Shown piece after piece: positions 16,462 to 25,315 of a DNA stretch of 31,504 bases (position 1 is the first letter of the stretch; the number at the start of each line of letters is the position of its first letter). A model generated the notes under the pieces. It made no database searches. It saw only the letters and a program-made list of their open reading frames with translations, and was not told where the DNA came from. Source of the stretch: Clostridia bacterium (GTDB taxonomy: Bacteria > Bacillota > Clostridia > Christensenellales > UBA1242); NCBI GenBank assembly GCA_023228225.1, contig JALOBO010000015.1, positions 1-31,504 of the forward strand. The letters run 5' to 3'. Both the position numbers and the translations under genes were made by a program.

Positions 16462-16490
16462 TTGAGAAAATTTATTTTTTATGTTACAAT
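16462..16490 (+). promoter_or_regulatory. Sigma-A type promoter of the P-type ATPase gene
   Basis: TTGAGA at 16462-16467, 17-base spacer, TACAAT at 16485-16490 with TG extension at 16482-16483. Confidence 0.75.
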
Positions 16491-16541
16491 AAGACACTAT
16501 AATAATTAAAATATTAAATAAATCAAAGGAATATATAAAAA

Positions 16542-19109
16542 ATGGCTAAAAATGTATCTGCACAAAATAAAACTGAAATTATCAATACCTTATCTAGTGA
16601 AAGTACGACCTTAATTAAAAAATCACGCAGTGAAAAAAATAATATAGTTAATGAGGTTTTACCCGCAGAAATTACTAACGTTAGTAATGAAACAACTATA
16701 ACCACAGAAAATAAAGATAAAAAACTAACCGATAAAAACGGTAAGCCTATTGTAGTAAAGTATAAAAAACCTAAAAATTTAAGAATTGAAGATGCAGTTA
16801 GATATAGTGTTACTGCAAAACTTGGTTTAACAAATGAACAAGTTGAAGAGCGAAAAATTAGCGGTTATGTTAATACTATTGAAAATAAAAATATAAAGAC
16901 ATACCGCAATATATTTTTTAGTAATATTTTTACTTTTTTCAATTTGTTATGCTTTTTGGTTTCTGCTGCTTTGATTGGGGTAGGGGCATTTACTAATTTA
17001 GTATTTATGATTACCATTATCGCTAATATGGCAATAGGAATTATTCAAGAAATTAAAGCAAAAGTTACAATAGAGAAAATTTCACTAATAACCGCACCTA
17101 CCGCCGAAGTGCTAAGAAATGGCAAATTTGTTACACTTCCTATTAAAGAGATTGTGCTAGATGATGTTGTTAGTTATGTTTCTGGTAAACAGATTTGCGC
17201 CGATAGTATAATACTTGAAGGCGAACTAGAAGTTAACGAAAGTCTACTTACGGGTGAAAGCGTTGCTATAAAGAAAAAGAAAGGCGATACATTACTAAGT
17301 GGAAGTTTTGTAGTTAGTGGAAAATGCGTTGCCCAAGTTGACAAAGTTGGCGATTTTAACTATTCTTCAATTCTTGCCGCGCAAGCAAAACAATATAAAA
17401 AGCCCAAAAGTGAACTTCTTGGCAGTTTAAGATTAGTAATAAAATTGATTGCGGTTATAATTATTCCACTTGCAATATTAATGTTCAACAATAATTATTC
17501 TGTATTAGAAAATTTGCCCGAAACAGTCAAAAAAACTGCTGGTTCGGTAATTGGTATGATTCCAGCTGGAATGTTTTTGTTAACAAGTTTAACTCTTGCT
17601 GTTGGTGTTGTAAAACTTGCAAAAAAGCGTACGCTCGTTCAGGATTTATACAGCATAGAAATGCTTGCTCGTGCCGATATGCTTTGTTTAGATAAAACTG
17701 GAACAATAACTGATGGGACAATGAAAGTTAATGTAGTTTTACAGTTGGAACATAGTTTACCTAATACAGTAGGCGAAATCATGGGTTCAATGTTAGCCGC
17801 CTTAGATGACAATAATCAAACTTCGGTTGCAATGCTTAATTATTTTGGAGTGAGTCGCGAATTAACCGCAAAAACAGTCTTGCCATTTAGCAGTAGTCGT
17901 AAATTAAGCGCTGTAACATTTAGCAATGGGCAAACATATGCTTTTGGTGCTCCGGAGTTTGTTTATAAAGCAAAAGATGGCTCACTTGAACAATTAATTA
18001 AACAGTATACTTCTAAGGGGTTTAGAACACTTTTACTTGTTAAATGTGAAGGTACAATTTCGGCAGATGCTTTACCAACAAAACGCAAGCCTATTGCAAT
18101 AATTGTAATTGAAGACCACATTAGAGAAGATGCAACCGAAACTATAAAATGGTTTAGAAATAATGATGTAAAAATTAAAATAATTTCAGGTGATAATCCT
18201 ATAACCGTTAGTGAAGTAAGCAAACGCGTAGGCGTTGCCGGAGCCGAACATTTTATAAGTTTATACGGGCTAAATGAACAAGAAGTTATTGCAGCGGCAG
18301 ATAAATATACAGTGTTTGGAAGAGTTTCGCCCGAACAAAAATATATTTTAATAAAAGCACTAAAAAGCAAAGGACATAAAGTTGCTATGACTGGCGATGG
18401 TGTAAATGATATTTTGGCCCTTAAAGAGGCAGATTGTTCTATTGCAATGGCAAGCGGTAGCGAGGCAACACGAAATATAAGCAATTTAGTATTACTTGAC
18501 AGCAGTTTTGCTAGTATGCCAAGCGTAGTAGCAGAAGGAAGGCGAGTAGTTAACAATATACAAAAAAGCAGTTCGCTGTTTTTAATGAAAACAATATTTA
18601 CAATTTTAATTTCTGTGCTTTGCCTAATATTTGCTAAGGAATACCCGTTTAATACCAATCAAATATTAATGCTAGAATCTATTGTTATAGGTATTCCTTC
18701 ATTCTTCCTTGCTATGCAGGCTAACACCGAAAGAATTAAAGGAAAGTTCTTGTCTAATTTACTAGTTAAATCATTTCCTGGTGCGTTAATTTTGACACTT
18801 AATGTAGTTGCGTGCTATGTGTTTGACTTGTTTATTGGAGTAGGCGGGCAGTTTGAAACTATGGCATCACTTTCGGTTACTTTTACTGGATTATTAATTT
18901 TATTAAAATTATGTAAACCATTTGATTTGTTTAGAAGCATTTTGTATTGTGCGATGTTATTATTAAGTGCAATGCTACTAATATTTGTACCATCTACATT
19001 CTTTGAATATGTTTCGTTAAGTCTTCAAAACACATTATTTGTAATTGTATTAGTCCAAGCATCTTATCCTGTTTATACGGGCATTGTGAGCGTGTTTAAT
19101 AAGAAATAA
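16542..19109 (+). CDS. Cation-transporting P-type ATPase (P2-like)
   Basis: An 855-residue ion pump. Seen in order: a polar N-terminal extension of about 80 residues rich in N, T and K; two membrane helices (about 125-170); the actuator motif TGES near 237; a helix pair with PAGMFLLTSL; the phosphorylation site DKTGT with Asp384; the hinge motif TGDGVND near 617; and a C-terminal set of helices. There are no N-terminal metal-binding CxxC domains, so it is not a copper or zinc P1B pump. The EGRRVVNNIQKSSSLFLMKT stretch and helix 4 resemble the CtpE/PacL-like bacterial calcium/cation pumps. Ion specificity is not certain. It has its own promoter and is the last resident gene before the island boundary. 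Confidence 0.9.
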   Translation: MAKNVSAQNKTEIINTLSSESTTLIKKSRSEKNNIVNEVLPAEITNVSNETTITTENKDKKLTDKNGKPIVVKYKKPKNLRIEDAVRYSVTAKLGLTNEQVEERKISGYVNTIENKNIKTYRNIFFSNIFTFFNLLCFLVSAALIGVGAFTNLVFMITIIANMAIGIIQEIKAKVTIEKISLITAPTAEVLRNGKFVTLPIKEIVLDDVVSYVSGKQICADSIILEGELEVNESLLTGESVAIKKKKGDTLLSGSFVVSGKCVAQVDKVGDFNYSSILAAQAKQYKKPKSELLGSLRLVIKLIAVIIIPLAILMFNNNYSVLENLPETVKKTAGSVIGMIPAGMFLLTSLTLAVGVVKLAKKRTLVQDLYSIEMLARADMLCLDKTGTITDGTMKVNVVLQLEHSLPNTVGEIMGSMLAALDDNNQTSVAMLNYFGVSRELTAKTVLPFSSSRKLSAVTFSNGQTYAFGAPEFVYKAKDGSLEQLIKQYTSKGFRTLLLVKCEGTISADALPTKRKPIAIIVIEDHIREDATETIKWFRNNDVKIKIISGDNPITVSEVSKRVGVAGAEHFISLYGLNEQEVIAAADKYTVFGRVSPEQKYILIKALKSKGHKVAMTGDGVNDILALKEADCSIAMASGSEATRNISNLVLLDSSFASMPSVVAEGRRVVNNIQKSSSLFLMKTIFTILISVLCLIFAKEYPFNTNQILMLESIVIGIPSFFLAMQANTERIKGKFLSNLLVKSFPGALILTLNVVACYVFDLFIGVGGQFETMASLSVTFTGLLILLKLCKPFDLFRSILYCAMLLLSAMLLIFVPSTFFEYVSLSLQNTLFVIVLVQASYPVYTGIVSVFNKK

Positions 19110-19143
19110 ACAAAGTTTATTATTAAATTAGTTATAAAAGTGT

Positions 19144-19170
19144 GTAAAATTAGTTGTCAATTAATTTTAC
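19144..19170. terminator. Hairpin between the P-type ATPase gene and the tRNA remnant
   Basis: GTAAAATTA pairs with TAATTTTAC (9 bp, 9-base loop). It lies 34 bases after the ATPase gene and, on the minus strand, right after the tRNA 3' end, so it probably was the terminator of the original tRNA gene and may serve both directions. Confidence 0.55.
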
Positions 19171-19171
19171 A

Positions 19172-19222
19172 TGGCGAGGGCCGGACTCGAACCGGCATGA
19201 AGTTGCCCTCGAGGGATTTTAA
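19172..19222 (-). pseudogene. 3' half of tRNA-Leu(UAA): attachment-site remnant
   Basis: Read on the minus strand, this is anticodon-loop TTAAAA, the 3' anticodon stem TCCCT, a long variable arm GAGG-GCAA-CTTC, a T-arm GCCGG-TTCGAGT-CCGGC, and an acceptor strand ending in CCTCGCCA. That order and the class II variable arm identify leucine tRNA with UAA anticodon. The 5' half is missing: bases beyond 19222 do not complement the anticodon stem and run into the gmhA region. A break in the anticodon loop is a classical tyrosine-recombinase crossover point. The acceptor looks 3 bases short compared with the CGGCACCA suggested at the window end. Confidence 0.85.
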
Positions 19223-19283
19223 GAAGTTTGGAAACAGAAGTAAAAACACTAATAAATGAAATTAACCACACAGCGTTCACAAT

Positions 19284-19306
19284 ACACCAGTAAAGTGGTG
19301 TTTTTA
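19284..19306 (+). terminator. Plus-strand terminator at the island edge
   Basis: ACACCA-GTAAAG-TGGTGT followed by a T-run. It faces rightward, ending any transcript entering from the P-type ATPase side before it can run antisense into gmhA. Confidence 0.6.
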
Positions 19307-19951
19307 TTAGCTAAACAATTCATTTTCAACTGCCAAACAAATTAAATGGTATAAAGGTATATGCAATTCTTGAATAAGATATACACATTCAGATGGAACA
19401 TTTAAATTAATATCAGAAAGTGTTTTAATTTTCCCTCCATTTTCTCCTGTAAACGAAATGATTTTAATTCCAAGAACCTTTGCAAGTTTTGCAGAATAAA
19501 GGACATTTTTGCTATTTCCCGATGTGGTAAAGCATATTAAAATATCGTTCTTTTGTCCAAGTGAGTACAAAAGTTGGGCAAACAACAAATCAGGGTCACA
19601 GTCATTAATATATGCAGTATTCGTTGAAATGAAGGAGGTAAAAGGAATGCAAGGGATAGATTGTTGTAAATTATTGACAAATTTTTCTGAATCATTTGGA
19701 AACAATCTTAATAGTTTTTGAAAAAGATCATCAGTAATACGTCTTTTTAACATAAAACTTTTGTTCAATTCTCCCGCCATATGTTCACAATCGGCAGCAC
19801 TTCCACCATTCCCACAAAGCATTATTTTATTAGAATTTGTTTTTAGTAAACATATTTCATTAACTACGTTAATAATCTTCTCTTTTAAATAATCTAATTG
19901 CGGTATTCTTTCAATAAATTTTTCAATTATTTCACTTGTTGTAGTTTTCAT
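19307..19951 (-). CDS. gmhA: Sedoheptulose-7-phosphate isomerase (GmhA-like)
   Basis: SIS-domain enzyme making D-glycero-D-manno-heptose 7-phosphate from sedoheptulose 7-phosphate, the first step of heptose-nucleotide synthesis. At 214 residues it is about 20 longer than typical GmhA because of an insertion near residues 70-100. The sugar-binding CGNGGSAADCEH and FTTSGNSKN motifs are present. The family's zinc ligands fit: H and E in CEHMAGE, and Q and H eight residues apart in QELHIPLYH. ATG start behind GGGGGAC; the start overlaps the end of the upstream hddC-gmhB gene by 20 bases, so it is the third gene of that operon. Confidence 0.88.
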   Translation of the reverse strand: MKTTTSEIIEKFIERIPQLDYLKEKIINVVNEICLLKTNSNKIMLCGNGGSAADCEHMAGELNKSFMLKRRITDDLFQKLLRLFPNDSEKFVNNLQQSIPCIPFTSFISTNTAYINDCDPDLLFAQLLYSLGQKNDILICFTTSGNSKNVLYSAKLAKVLGIKIISFTGENGGKIKTLSDINLNVPSECVYLIQELHIPLYHLICLAVENELFS

Positions 19952-21242
19952 AAGTCCCCCTTTCTAAAATAAATTTAATTGCATCATAGAGATTGTTAAA
20001 TTTGTAATCCTCTTTTTCTTTTGATTCTTCACATTTTCCAGATAACACCCTAAATGTCTGTATATTTGCATTTTTACCGGTTTTAATATCAACATCAGTA
20101 TCTCCAATAATTACACATTTGTCAAGATCTAAATTAAAATCTTCAACTGCTTTCATTAGCATTCCAATTTTAGGTTTTCTACATTCACAATCACATTTAA
20201 GAACCTTTACTTCTCTGTCATAACCGTTATGCGGGTGATGGGGACAATAATAGAATCCGTCTATGTACACACCACTTTCACCCAATAACGTTTCTAGTTT
20301 ACTAAAAATTTCTTCCTGCTCTTCAAAAGTGCATTCACCTCTAGCAATAACAGGTTGATTGGAGACAATAATCGCCAAATACTCGCTTTGATTTATAAGC
20401 CTTATGGCATCAATAACGCCATCAATTAATTCTAAATCTTTCTTATCTTTCAAGAACCCTTTATATACATTTAATGTGCCATCTCTATCTAAAAAAATTG
20501 CTTTTTGTTTATTTTTCAAATTCCTTTTTTTAGGCAAATTGTACTTAATGTCGTCAAGCGCTTGATAATATCTTTCTGGAGTGCCTAAGTCTTTAATGTA
20601 TTCTGTGGATTTATATGCAAACACATTTTCTCCATTATATAAAAGACTGTTTATAAAATCGCCTTCCATTGAAACCTTTTTTAATTTGTCAAAGTAATTA
20701 AGTGCTTTTGAATTGATTATAAAAAATCCAGCATTAACATTGTTTTTATAATAAAATGTGCGTGAGTTATTTTTATTATCTATTCTTAAAACTTTGTAGT
20801 TATTATTACTAATAATCAAATCACTATCATAGGGATGAGAATTGGGATGAGTTAACATAGTTGCTAAGGAATTATTCGATTCGTGAAATTTTAGCATTTT
20901 ATCAATGTTTATGTTAAAAAGGGCATCACCCATACAGACAATAAAATTACCATCAATTTTATTCTTTAAATAATAAAGTGCTCCACCTGAACCAAGAGTT
21001 TCATTTTCAACTATAAATGTTATCTTTATTCCATAATCTTTATTTTTAAAATAGTTTTCTATTATCTCATGCATATACCCAATTGAAATAAAGATTTCAT
21101 CAATACCATAATCCATTAAATTTTCTATTGCATACTCTAGCAATGTTTTTTTATTCAGTTGAACCATTGGTTTTGGCAGTAAGTTTTTGGTTATTTCTAT
21201 TAACCTTGTGCCTTTTCCGCCAGCCATTATTAATGCTTTCAT
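19932..21242 (-). CDS. Fused heptose-1-phosphate guanylyltransferase / heptose bisphosphate phosphatase (HddC-GmhB)
   Basis: A 436-residue two-domain protein. Residues 1 to about 235 are a sugar-nucleotidyltransferase: MAGGKGTRL at the start, KNLLPKPM, the metal-binding MGDALF near 103, and NAGFFIIN. Residues of about 248-430 are a HAD phosphatase of the histidinol/heptose bisphosphate type: FLDRDGTL, SNQPVIARGE, a zinc site built from CPHHPH and CDCECRKPK, and IGDTDVDIKTG. In the GDP-heptose pathway these are steps 4 and 3, removal of the C7 phosphate and transfer of GMP. It sits between hddA (9-base gap) and gmhA. GDP rather than another nucleotide is inferred from the company of HddA. Confidence 0.87.
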   Translation of the reverse strand: MKALIMAGGKGTRLIEITKNLLPKPMVQLNKKTLLEYAIENLMDYGIDEIFISIGYMHEIIENYFKNKDYGIKITFIVENETLGSGGALYYLKNKIDGNFIVCMGDALFNINIDKMLKFHESNNSLATMLTHPNSHPYDSDLIISNNNYKVLRIDNKNNSRTFYYKNNVNAGFFIINSKALNYFDKLKKVSMEGDFINSLLYNGENVFAYKSTEYIKDLGTPERYYQALDDIKYNLPKKRNLKNKQKAIFLDRDGTLNVYKGFLKDKKDLELIDGVIDAIRLINQSEYLAIIVSNQPVIARGECTFEEQEEIFSKLETLLGESGVYIDGFYYCPHHPHNGYDREVKVLKCDCECRKPKIGMLMKAVEDFNLDLDKCVIIGDTDVDIKTGKNANIQTFRVLSGKCEESKEKEDYKFNNLYDAIKFILERGTYENYNK

Positions 21243-21251
21243 AAGTCTCCT

Positions 21252-22310
21252 TTAATTAATAACCCAGCTTTCTACACCAGTTTTAGAAAATTTAGCAGTA
21301 TAAATTTTACCCGATAATTTTTCCATAGCATAAATTAATTTTTGTCTATTAATAGGTTTACAATAGAGAATCAAAAAGCCACCACCACCAGCACCAGAAA
21401 CCTTTACAGATTCCGCACCATTCTCCAAAGCATAATTTATTATTTCCTCTAATTCATTATTTGACACTATGCTAGAAGTTTTTTTCTTATTTTCCCAACC
21501 TTCTTTTAGGCAATTTGAAAATCCTTCAAAATCACCAACAAGCACATAATCTTTCATATCATACGCAAATTGTTTCAGGTTTTTCATTGCATTTATTGTG
21601 ATTAATGTTTTATCTGAAGTATTGGTTACTTGATCTTTAATTATATTGTTTGCTAGTTTTTTTTGAATATCTGCAGATTTTCTACTTGTTCCACAATAGT
21701 ATAATAAAATTGAGCACTCAAGTTCATTAACTCTGCTTTTGTCTAACCTTAGAGAATTAACAATAACAGAGCCGTCGGTTTTAAACTCCATAAGATTAAA
21801 CCCGCCAAACACTGCAGCATAGTGATCTTGTTTTCCACCTGCTAATTGTAAATCTTCTCTTTCAATTTCATATGCAAGCTTGGCTTTTTGGTAGTCGTTT
21901 AACCCAAGCCCTAACCATCTATTATAACATTCCAAAATAGCGACAACCATAGTTGATGAAGTCCCAAGTCCCGAACCTATTGGAGCATCATTACTAGTAC
22001 TCATAACAAAAGACAAAGGCTTACCATTATTATAGTCTTTTACAATTCTATTATAAATACCTTTGTGCAAGATAAGTGTATAATCATTATCTATTCTTAG
22101 GTAAGGTACACTTTCTGTATCTAAATCATTTTCGTTGTCATAGGCATAAATCTTAATTCTATTATCGTCAGTTGGAATAATTGTACAATAGGCATACATT
22201 CCTATTGTTGCATTAAATACTGTTCCGCCAAATTGATTACTGTACGACGGCAAGTCTGTTCCACCGCCGGCAAACCCAATCCGAAGAGGTGCTCTGCTCC
22301 TTATGATCAT
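21252..22310 (-). CDS. hddA: D-glycero-alpha-D-manno-heptose 7-phosphate kinase (HddA)
   Basis: GHMP-superfamily sugar kinase of 352 residues, which adds the C1 phosphate. N-terminal RAPLRIGFAGGGTDLPSY is characteristic of HddA and related kinases, followed by the ATP loop PIGSGLGTSSTMVVA near 110 and the C-terminal KVSGAGGGGFLILY. ATG start behind a strong GGAGG read on the minus strand. It is the first gene of the minus-strand operon hddA, hddC-gmhB, gmhA, which together contains all four steps from sedoheptulose 7-phosphate to GDP-D-glycero-alpha-D-manno-heptose. Confidence 0.9.
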   Translation of the reverse strand: MIIRSRAPLRIGFAGGGTDLPSYSNQFGGTVFNATIGMYAYCTIIPTDDNRIKIYAYDNENDLDTESVPYLRIDNDYTLILHKGIYNRIVKDYNNGKPLSFVMSTSNDAPIGSGLGTSSTMVVAILECYNRWLGLGLNDYQKAKLAYEIEREDLQLAGGKQDHYAAVFGGFNLMEFKTDGSVIVNSLRLDKSRVNELECSILLYYCGTSRKSADIQKKLANNIIKDQVTNTSDKTLITINAMKNLKQFAYDMKDYVLVGDFEGFSNCLKEGWENKKKTSSIVSNNELEEIINYALENGAESVKVSGAGGGGFLILYCKPINRQKLIYAMEKLSGKIYTAKFSKTGVESWVIN

Positions 22311-22698
22311 TTTTCCTCCGTTATTTTAATTATACTAAAGCAAGTCTGAATGTTCTTCCAAAATTATTATAAACTTTACTTTTAGCTGCCTTAAATTTTA
22401 ACTTTATCATATTATTGTAGCATGCAAATTCTATATTTGTATTAAATTAATAAGAAATACTCCTATAATTGCATATTATAATTAATTGATAAAAATAAGA
22501 ATTTTATATTTCAACACGCTTATATTTTTTTCAATTAGAATTAATTCTGTATTATGAGTAGCGTTTATATAAGCCTTAATAATAGCTATCACCAAACTTA
22601 TGCGAATCTATTTTTTAATTGACAATAAATTCTATATATTATATCATATGGTTATAAAATAAACTAAACAATATGATATATTTTTTAAAAAAACAATT
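22311..22698. other. Divergent intergenic region between the two glycan operons
   Basis: 388 bases, extremely A+T-rich, with no credible ORF. It must hold the hddA promoter (minus strand, none convincing by eye) and the promoter of the plus-strand operon at 22619-22647. No palindromic operator stands out. Confidence 0.6.
22619..22647 (+). promoter_or_regulatory. Consensus promoter upstream of the methyltransferase gene
   Basis: TTGACA at 22619-22624, exactly 17 bases, TATCAT at 22642-22647. Transcription would begin about 45 bases before the ATG at 22699. Confidence 0.75.
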
Positions 22699-23724
22699 AT
22701 GTTTAATACTTTAATAAACAAATATTATTATGAGATAATGACATTCGAATTGAAGTTTTTGAACATAAAGTTTATTAGAGACTCTTACAAATGTCGTTTT
22801 TTTGTTAAAAAAAGTGCTTTTAGTCATATTGAAAAAAGGATGTTTAAAATGAATGAAATTATAAATAAATCAATGGATCTTGAAAATTTTGACAAAGATA
22901 AATTAAATAGTTTACTACAAGAAATAATGAATCTTGAAGATGAATTTTCAAAAAATAATTGTAATATTAGCTCATGGTATGGAAATTTTGAAAAAATCAA
23001 ATTTTATGACAAGCTGGAAAAGTTAAATAGGGGTTATGCTTATAAAAATATTTTACCAAAAATATATGACATAAAATATCCTTCGTTTTTAATTTGGGAA
23101 ATTTATACGGTAATAAATACTATAGAATTTAAAAAAGGAGATACTGTATTAGACATTGGAGGCGCTTGTTCTTTATTTTCTTTCTATTTAGAATCTAAAG
23201 GTGTGAATGTAATTACTATTGATAAAAATCCAGTTTTGGTTGAAGAAGCTAACCGAGTAGCAAAAAAATTAAATTTAAACTATAAAGCGATAAACTGTGA
23301 TGCGGAAGATTTCGTTAATAGTTGTAATGACAAATTTAATGTTATTACTTCAATTTGTGTATTTGAACATATAGAACTTGAGAAGCGAAAAAGAATAATT
23401 AGAAATCTACACAAAATATTAAAACAAGATGGAAAAATTGCGCTAACATTTGATTATAGGAATCCTTCAAGGTTTGTTAATATAAACAATCCAACTGATG
23501 TAAAAGAACAATTTGGATGTTCCCAGCAATTAAAGATTATGGGTAACGAAGTATTTTACGATAACGAAAAAAACTATTTAGTTCATGGTTTTTTTCATAA
23601 AAAGTTTTTTATTAAGTATAAAATAAGATCAATTAGAAAAGGAAACTTTAAACCAATTGAATTTTTTAAAGTAAAATTTAAAAATGATTATACATTTGGC
23701 TCTATGTTTTTGGAAATAAAATAA
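22699..23724 (+). CDS. Class I SAM-dependent methyltransferase
   Basis: A 341-residue protein. Residues 1 to about 140 are charged and of unknown fold. From about 145 a Rossmann methyltransferase domain follows: motif I VLDIGGACSLFSFYL, the acidic residue after strand 2 in VITIDKNP, NCDAEDF (motif II), and ITSICVFEHIELEKR with the post-II region. The substrate cannot be read; by context, a sugar of the glycan made by this island or its carrier. No Shine-Dalgarno sequence precedes the ATG at 22699, so the true start could be an internal ATG, but the promoter position fits. First gene of the plus-strand set. Confidence 0.78.
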   Translation: MFNTLINKYYYEIMTFELKFLNIKFIRDSYKCRFFVKKSAFSHIEKRMFKMNEIINKSMDLENFDKDKLNSLLQEIMNLEDEFSKNNCNISSWYGNFEKIKFYDKLEKLNRGYAYKNILPKIYDIKYPSFLIWEIYTVINTIEFKKGDTVLDIGGACSLFSFYLESKGVNVITIDKNPVLVEEANRVAKKLNLNYKAINCDAEDFVNSCNDKFNVITSICVFEHIELEKRKRIIRNLHKILKQDGKIALTFDYRNPSRFVNINNPTDVKEQFGCSQQLKIMGNEVFYDNEKNYLVHGFFHKKFFIKYKIRSIRKGNFKPIEFFKVKFKNDYTFGSMFLEIK

Positions 23725-23772
23725 AAATATAATTTGTTAGCTCTCGGTAAAGAAGGTTTGCACACTAATTAC

Positions 23773-23801
23773 TTGACAATACAGTACATATCATATATTA
23801 T
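23773..23801 (+). promoter_or_regulatory. Consensus promoter almost touching the GT2 start codon
   Basis: TTGACA at 23773-23778, 17-base spacer, TATTAT at 23796-23801; an alternative TATAAT lies at 23803-23808. Transcription would start within a few bases of the ATG at 23811, so the message would be leaderless or nearly so. Confidence 0.65.
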
Positions 23802-23810
23802 ATATAATAT

Positions 23811-25310
23811 ATGAAATATTTGATTTTAGAGAGTGAGGATATTTTAAATGAAATGGTGGACTATTTAATAAAAGAAATAGGCTTGCCAAGCATTCATAAA
23901 CGATTAAATATATATTCTGGGGATGACAGTGTACAGATTGAAGTTTTGGATAACAGAGTCTTTTTCAAGGGTTCTGCTCAATCTAAACAAGTGGTTATTA
24001 AAAATAAAAATTTAAAGCATTTTTTCGAACATATTCAATCACAAAATTCAAAAGGGTATATTATTAATGATATTGTACTCTTAAAATTCCCATATATTAA
24101 TTTATTATTTAACACATTTCATGGCAATATCTTATCTGTGGATAATGACAACCTTCTTGAACAAATAAAACAAAAATTTAATTTAAAAGTTTATGATAAC
24201 ATCAACGATCATACAACAGTATGCACCATTAAAACGGAACCCCTTTTTGATGAGATAGGCAATCTTAATTCGAAAATTAAAAAATATTCGGTTAAAACAG
24301 GTTTAGATATTCGTTCATCTAGCTCTTCAATTAGGTTGAGGCTTTCTAATTTATCAAATGATTATTCTCACATTGAACCCTACTATAAATTAATATCAAA
24401 GAATGACTTGCTATCGTTTAAGTCTACCCTTACATATACTAATAAGTTTGAAAGCATTAGTATAATTATTCCGGCGTTTAATCAAAATAGTATACCTACT
24501 CTACTTTCAATACAGGGACAAAGCCTTTCTAAAGAAGATAAATCAAAAATACAGGTTGTAGTTGTTGATGATGGATCTAATAGAAATGTTTTAGAAGATA
24601 TAAATTCAATAAGAAACAAATTAGAGTATGAAATCAATGTAATTTCCTTTGACAAAAATATGGGAATCTCTAATGCAAGAAATGCAGGTCTTTCTATTGC
24701 CAAACACAGTTTATTGCTGTTTATGGATTCTGATATTATTTTAAGTAAGAACTATATTTATGATATTGATATGAGATTGCAAATTGTACCTAATGCAATA
24801 TTTGTAGCAATGAGAAAGAATATTGATACTAATTCTGAATTAACCATTGAAGCAAATTTACTGAAAGGAATTGAAGGTTGTTTAAATTTTGATGATAGTA
24901 GAGTTATCACTAAAAGTAAGGAGTATCATATTGGCTGGGATAAAGCTTTTAAAGATGAAAAAATCTCAGTTTTAGATGATACAGATTATTTTAAGGAACT
25001 TAGTTTTGGTTCAAAAATTGGGATATACGATTTATCTACCGTTGTCACTGGTCATAACATGGCTATCAATCGAGAACTAATAACAAAGTATCCATTATTT
25101 TCAACTCGATTTACTGGTTGGGGAATGGAAGATTCCTATTTTGCTTCTTCTCTAATTTCAAATGGCTGTTTTGTTATTCCTATTCTATCTTCATGTGTTT
25201 TCCATATTAATCATCCACCTCGTAGTGGAAGTATGGAGCAAAAAGCAAAAGAAGCTGCGAAGAATTTTGAACTCTATAATCGTATGCTAGATGAAAAGTG
25301 GGAGGGATAA
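23811..25310 (+). CDS. GT2-family glycosyltransferase with unknown N-terminal domain
   Basis: A 499-residue protein. Residues 1 to about 210 match nothing I recognise. From about 217 a GT-A fold glycosyltransferase follows: ISIIIPAFNQN, VVVDDGS near 248, and the DxD-type LLFMDSDIIL near 303. The C-terminal part has GWGMEDSYFASSL near 435, the ED motif of galactosyltransferase-type GT2 enzymes, which supplies the catalytic base. It has no membrane helix, so it works in the cytoplasm, probably on a lipid- or protein-linked acceptor. No ribosome site precedes the ATG at 23811; an in-frame ATG at 23853 is the alternative. The next gene begins 5 bases after its stop. Confidence 0.85.
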   Translation: MKYLILESEDILNEMVDYLIKEIGLPSIHKRLNIYSGDDSVQIEVLDNRVFFKGSAQSKQVVIKNKNLKHFFEHIQSQNSKGYIINDIVLLKFPYINLLFNTFHGNILSVDNDNLLEQIKQKFNLKVYDNINDHTTVCTIKTEPLFDEIGNLNSKIKKYSVKTGLDIRSSSSSIRLRLSNLSNDYSHIEPYYKLISKNDLLSFKSTLTYTNKFESISIIIPAFNQNSIPTLLSIQGQSLSKEDKSKIQVVVVDDGSNRNVLEDINSIRNKLEYEINVISFDKNMGISNARNAGLSIAKHSLLLFMDSDIILSKNYIYDIDMRLQIVPNAIFVAMRKNIDTNSELTIEANLLKGIEGCLNFDDSRVITKSKEYHIGWDKAFKDEKISVLDDTDYFKELSFGSKIGIYDLSTVVTGHNMAINRELITKYPLFSTRFTGWGMEDSYFASSLISNGCFVIPILSSCVFHINHPPRSGSMEQKAKEAAKNFELYNRMLDEKWEG

Positions 25311-25315
25311 TTGAA

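Noticed and set aside
17963..18658. 231-codon minus-strand ORF inside the P-type ATPase gene
   Set aside because: Shadow of the conserved ATPase frame, which carries all catalytic motifs; no ribosome site of its own.
19172..19700. Group I intron interrupting tRNA-Leu(UAA), as in cyanobacteria
   Set aside because: The break is at a similar anticodon-loop position, but the adjoining sequence is coding (gmhA ends at 19307) and no 5' tRNA half is found at a suitable distance.
22311..22400. Minus-strand promoter for hddA
   Set aside because: A TATAAT lies near the gene but has no -35 element at an acceptable distance; not listed.
25298..25315. Upstream GTG as start of the HAD gene
   Set aside because: It would place six extra residues before the HAD motif and would put the GGAGGG ribosome site inside the coding region.
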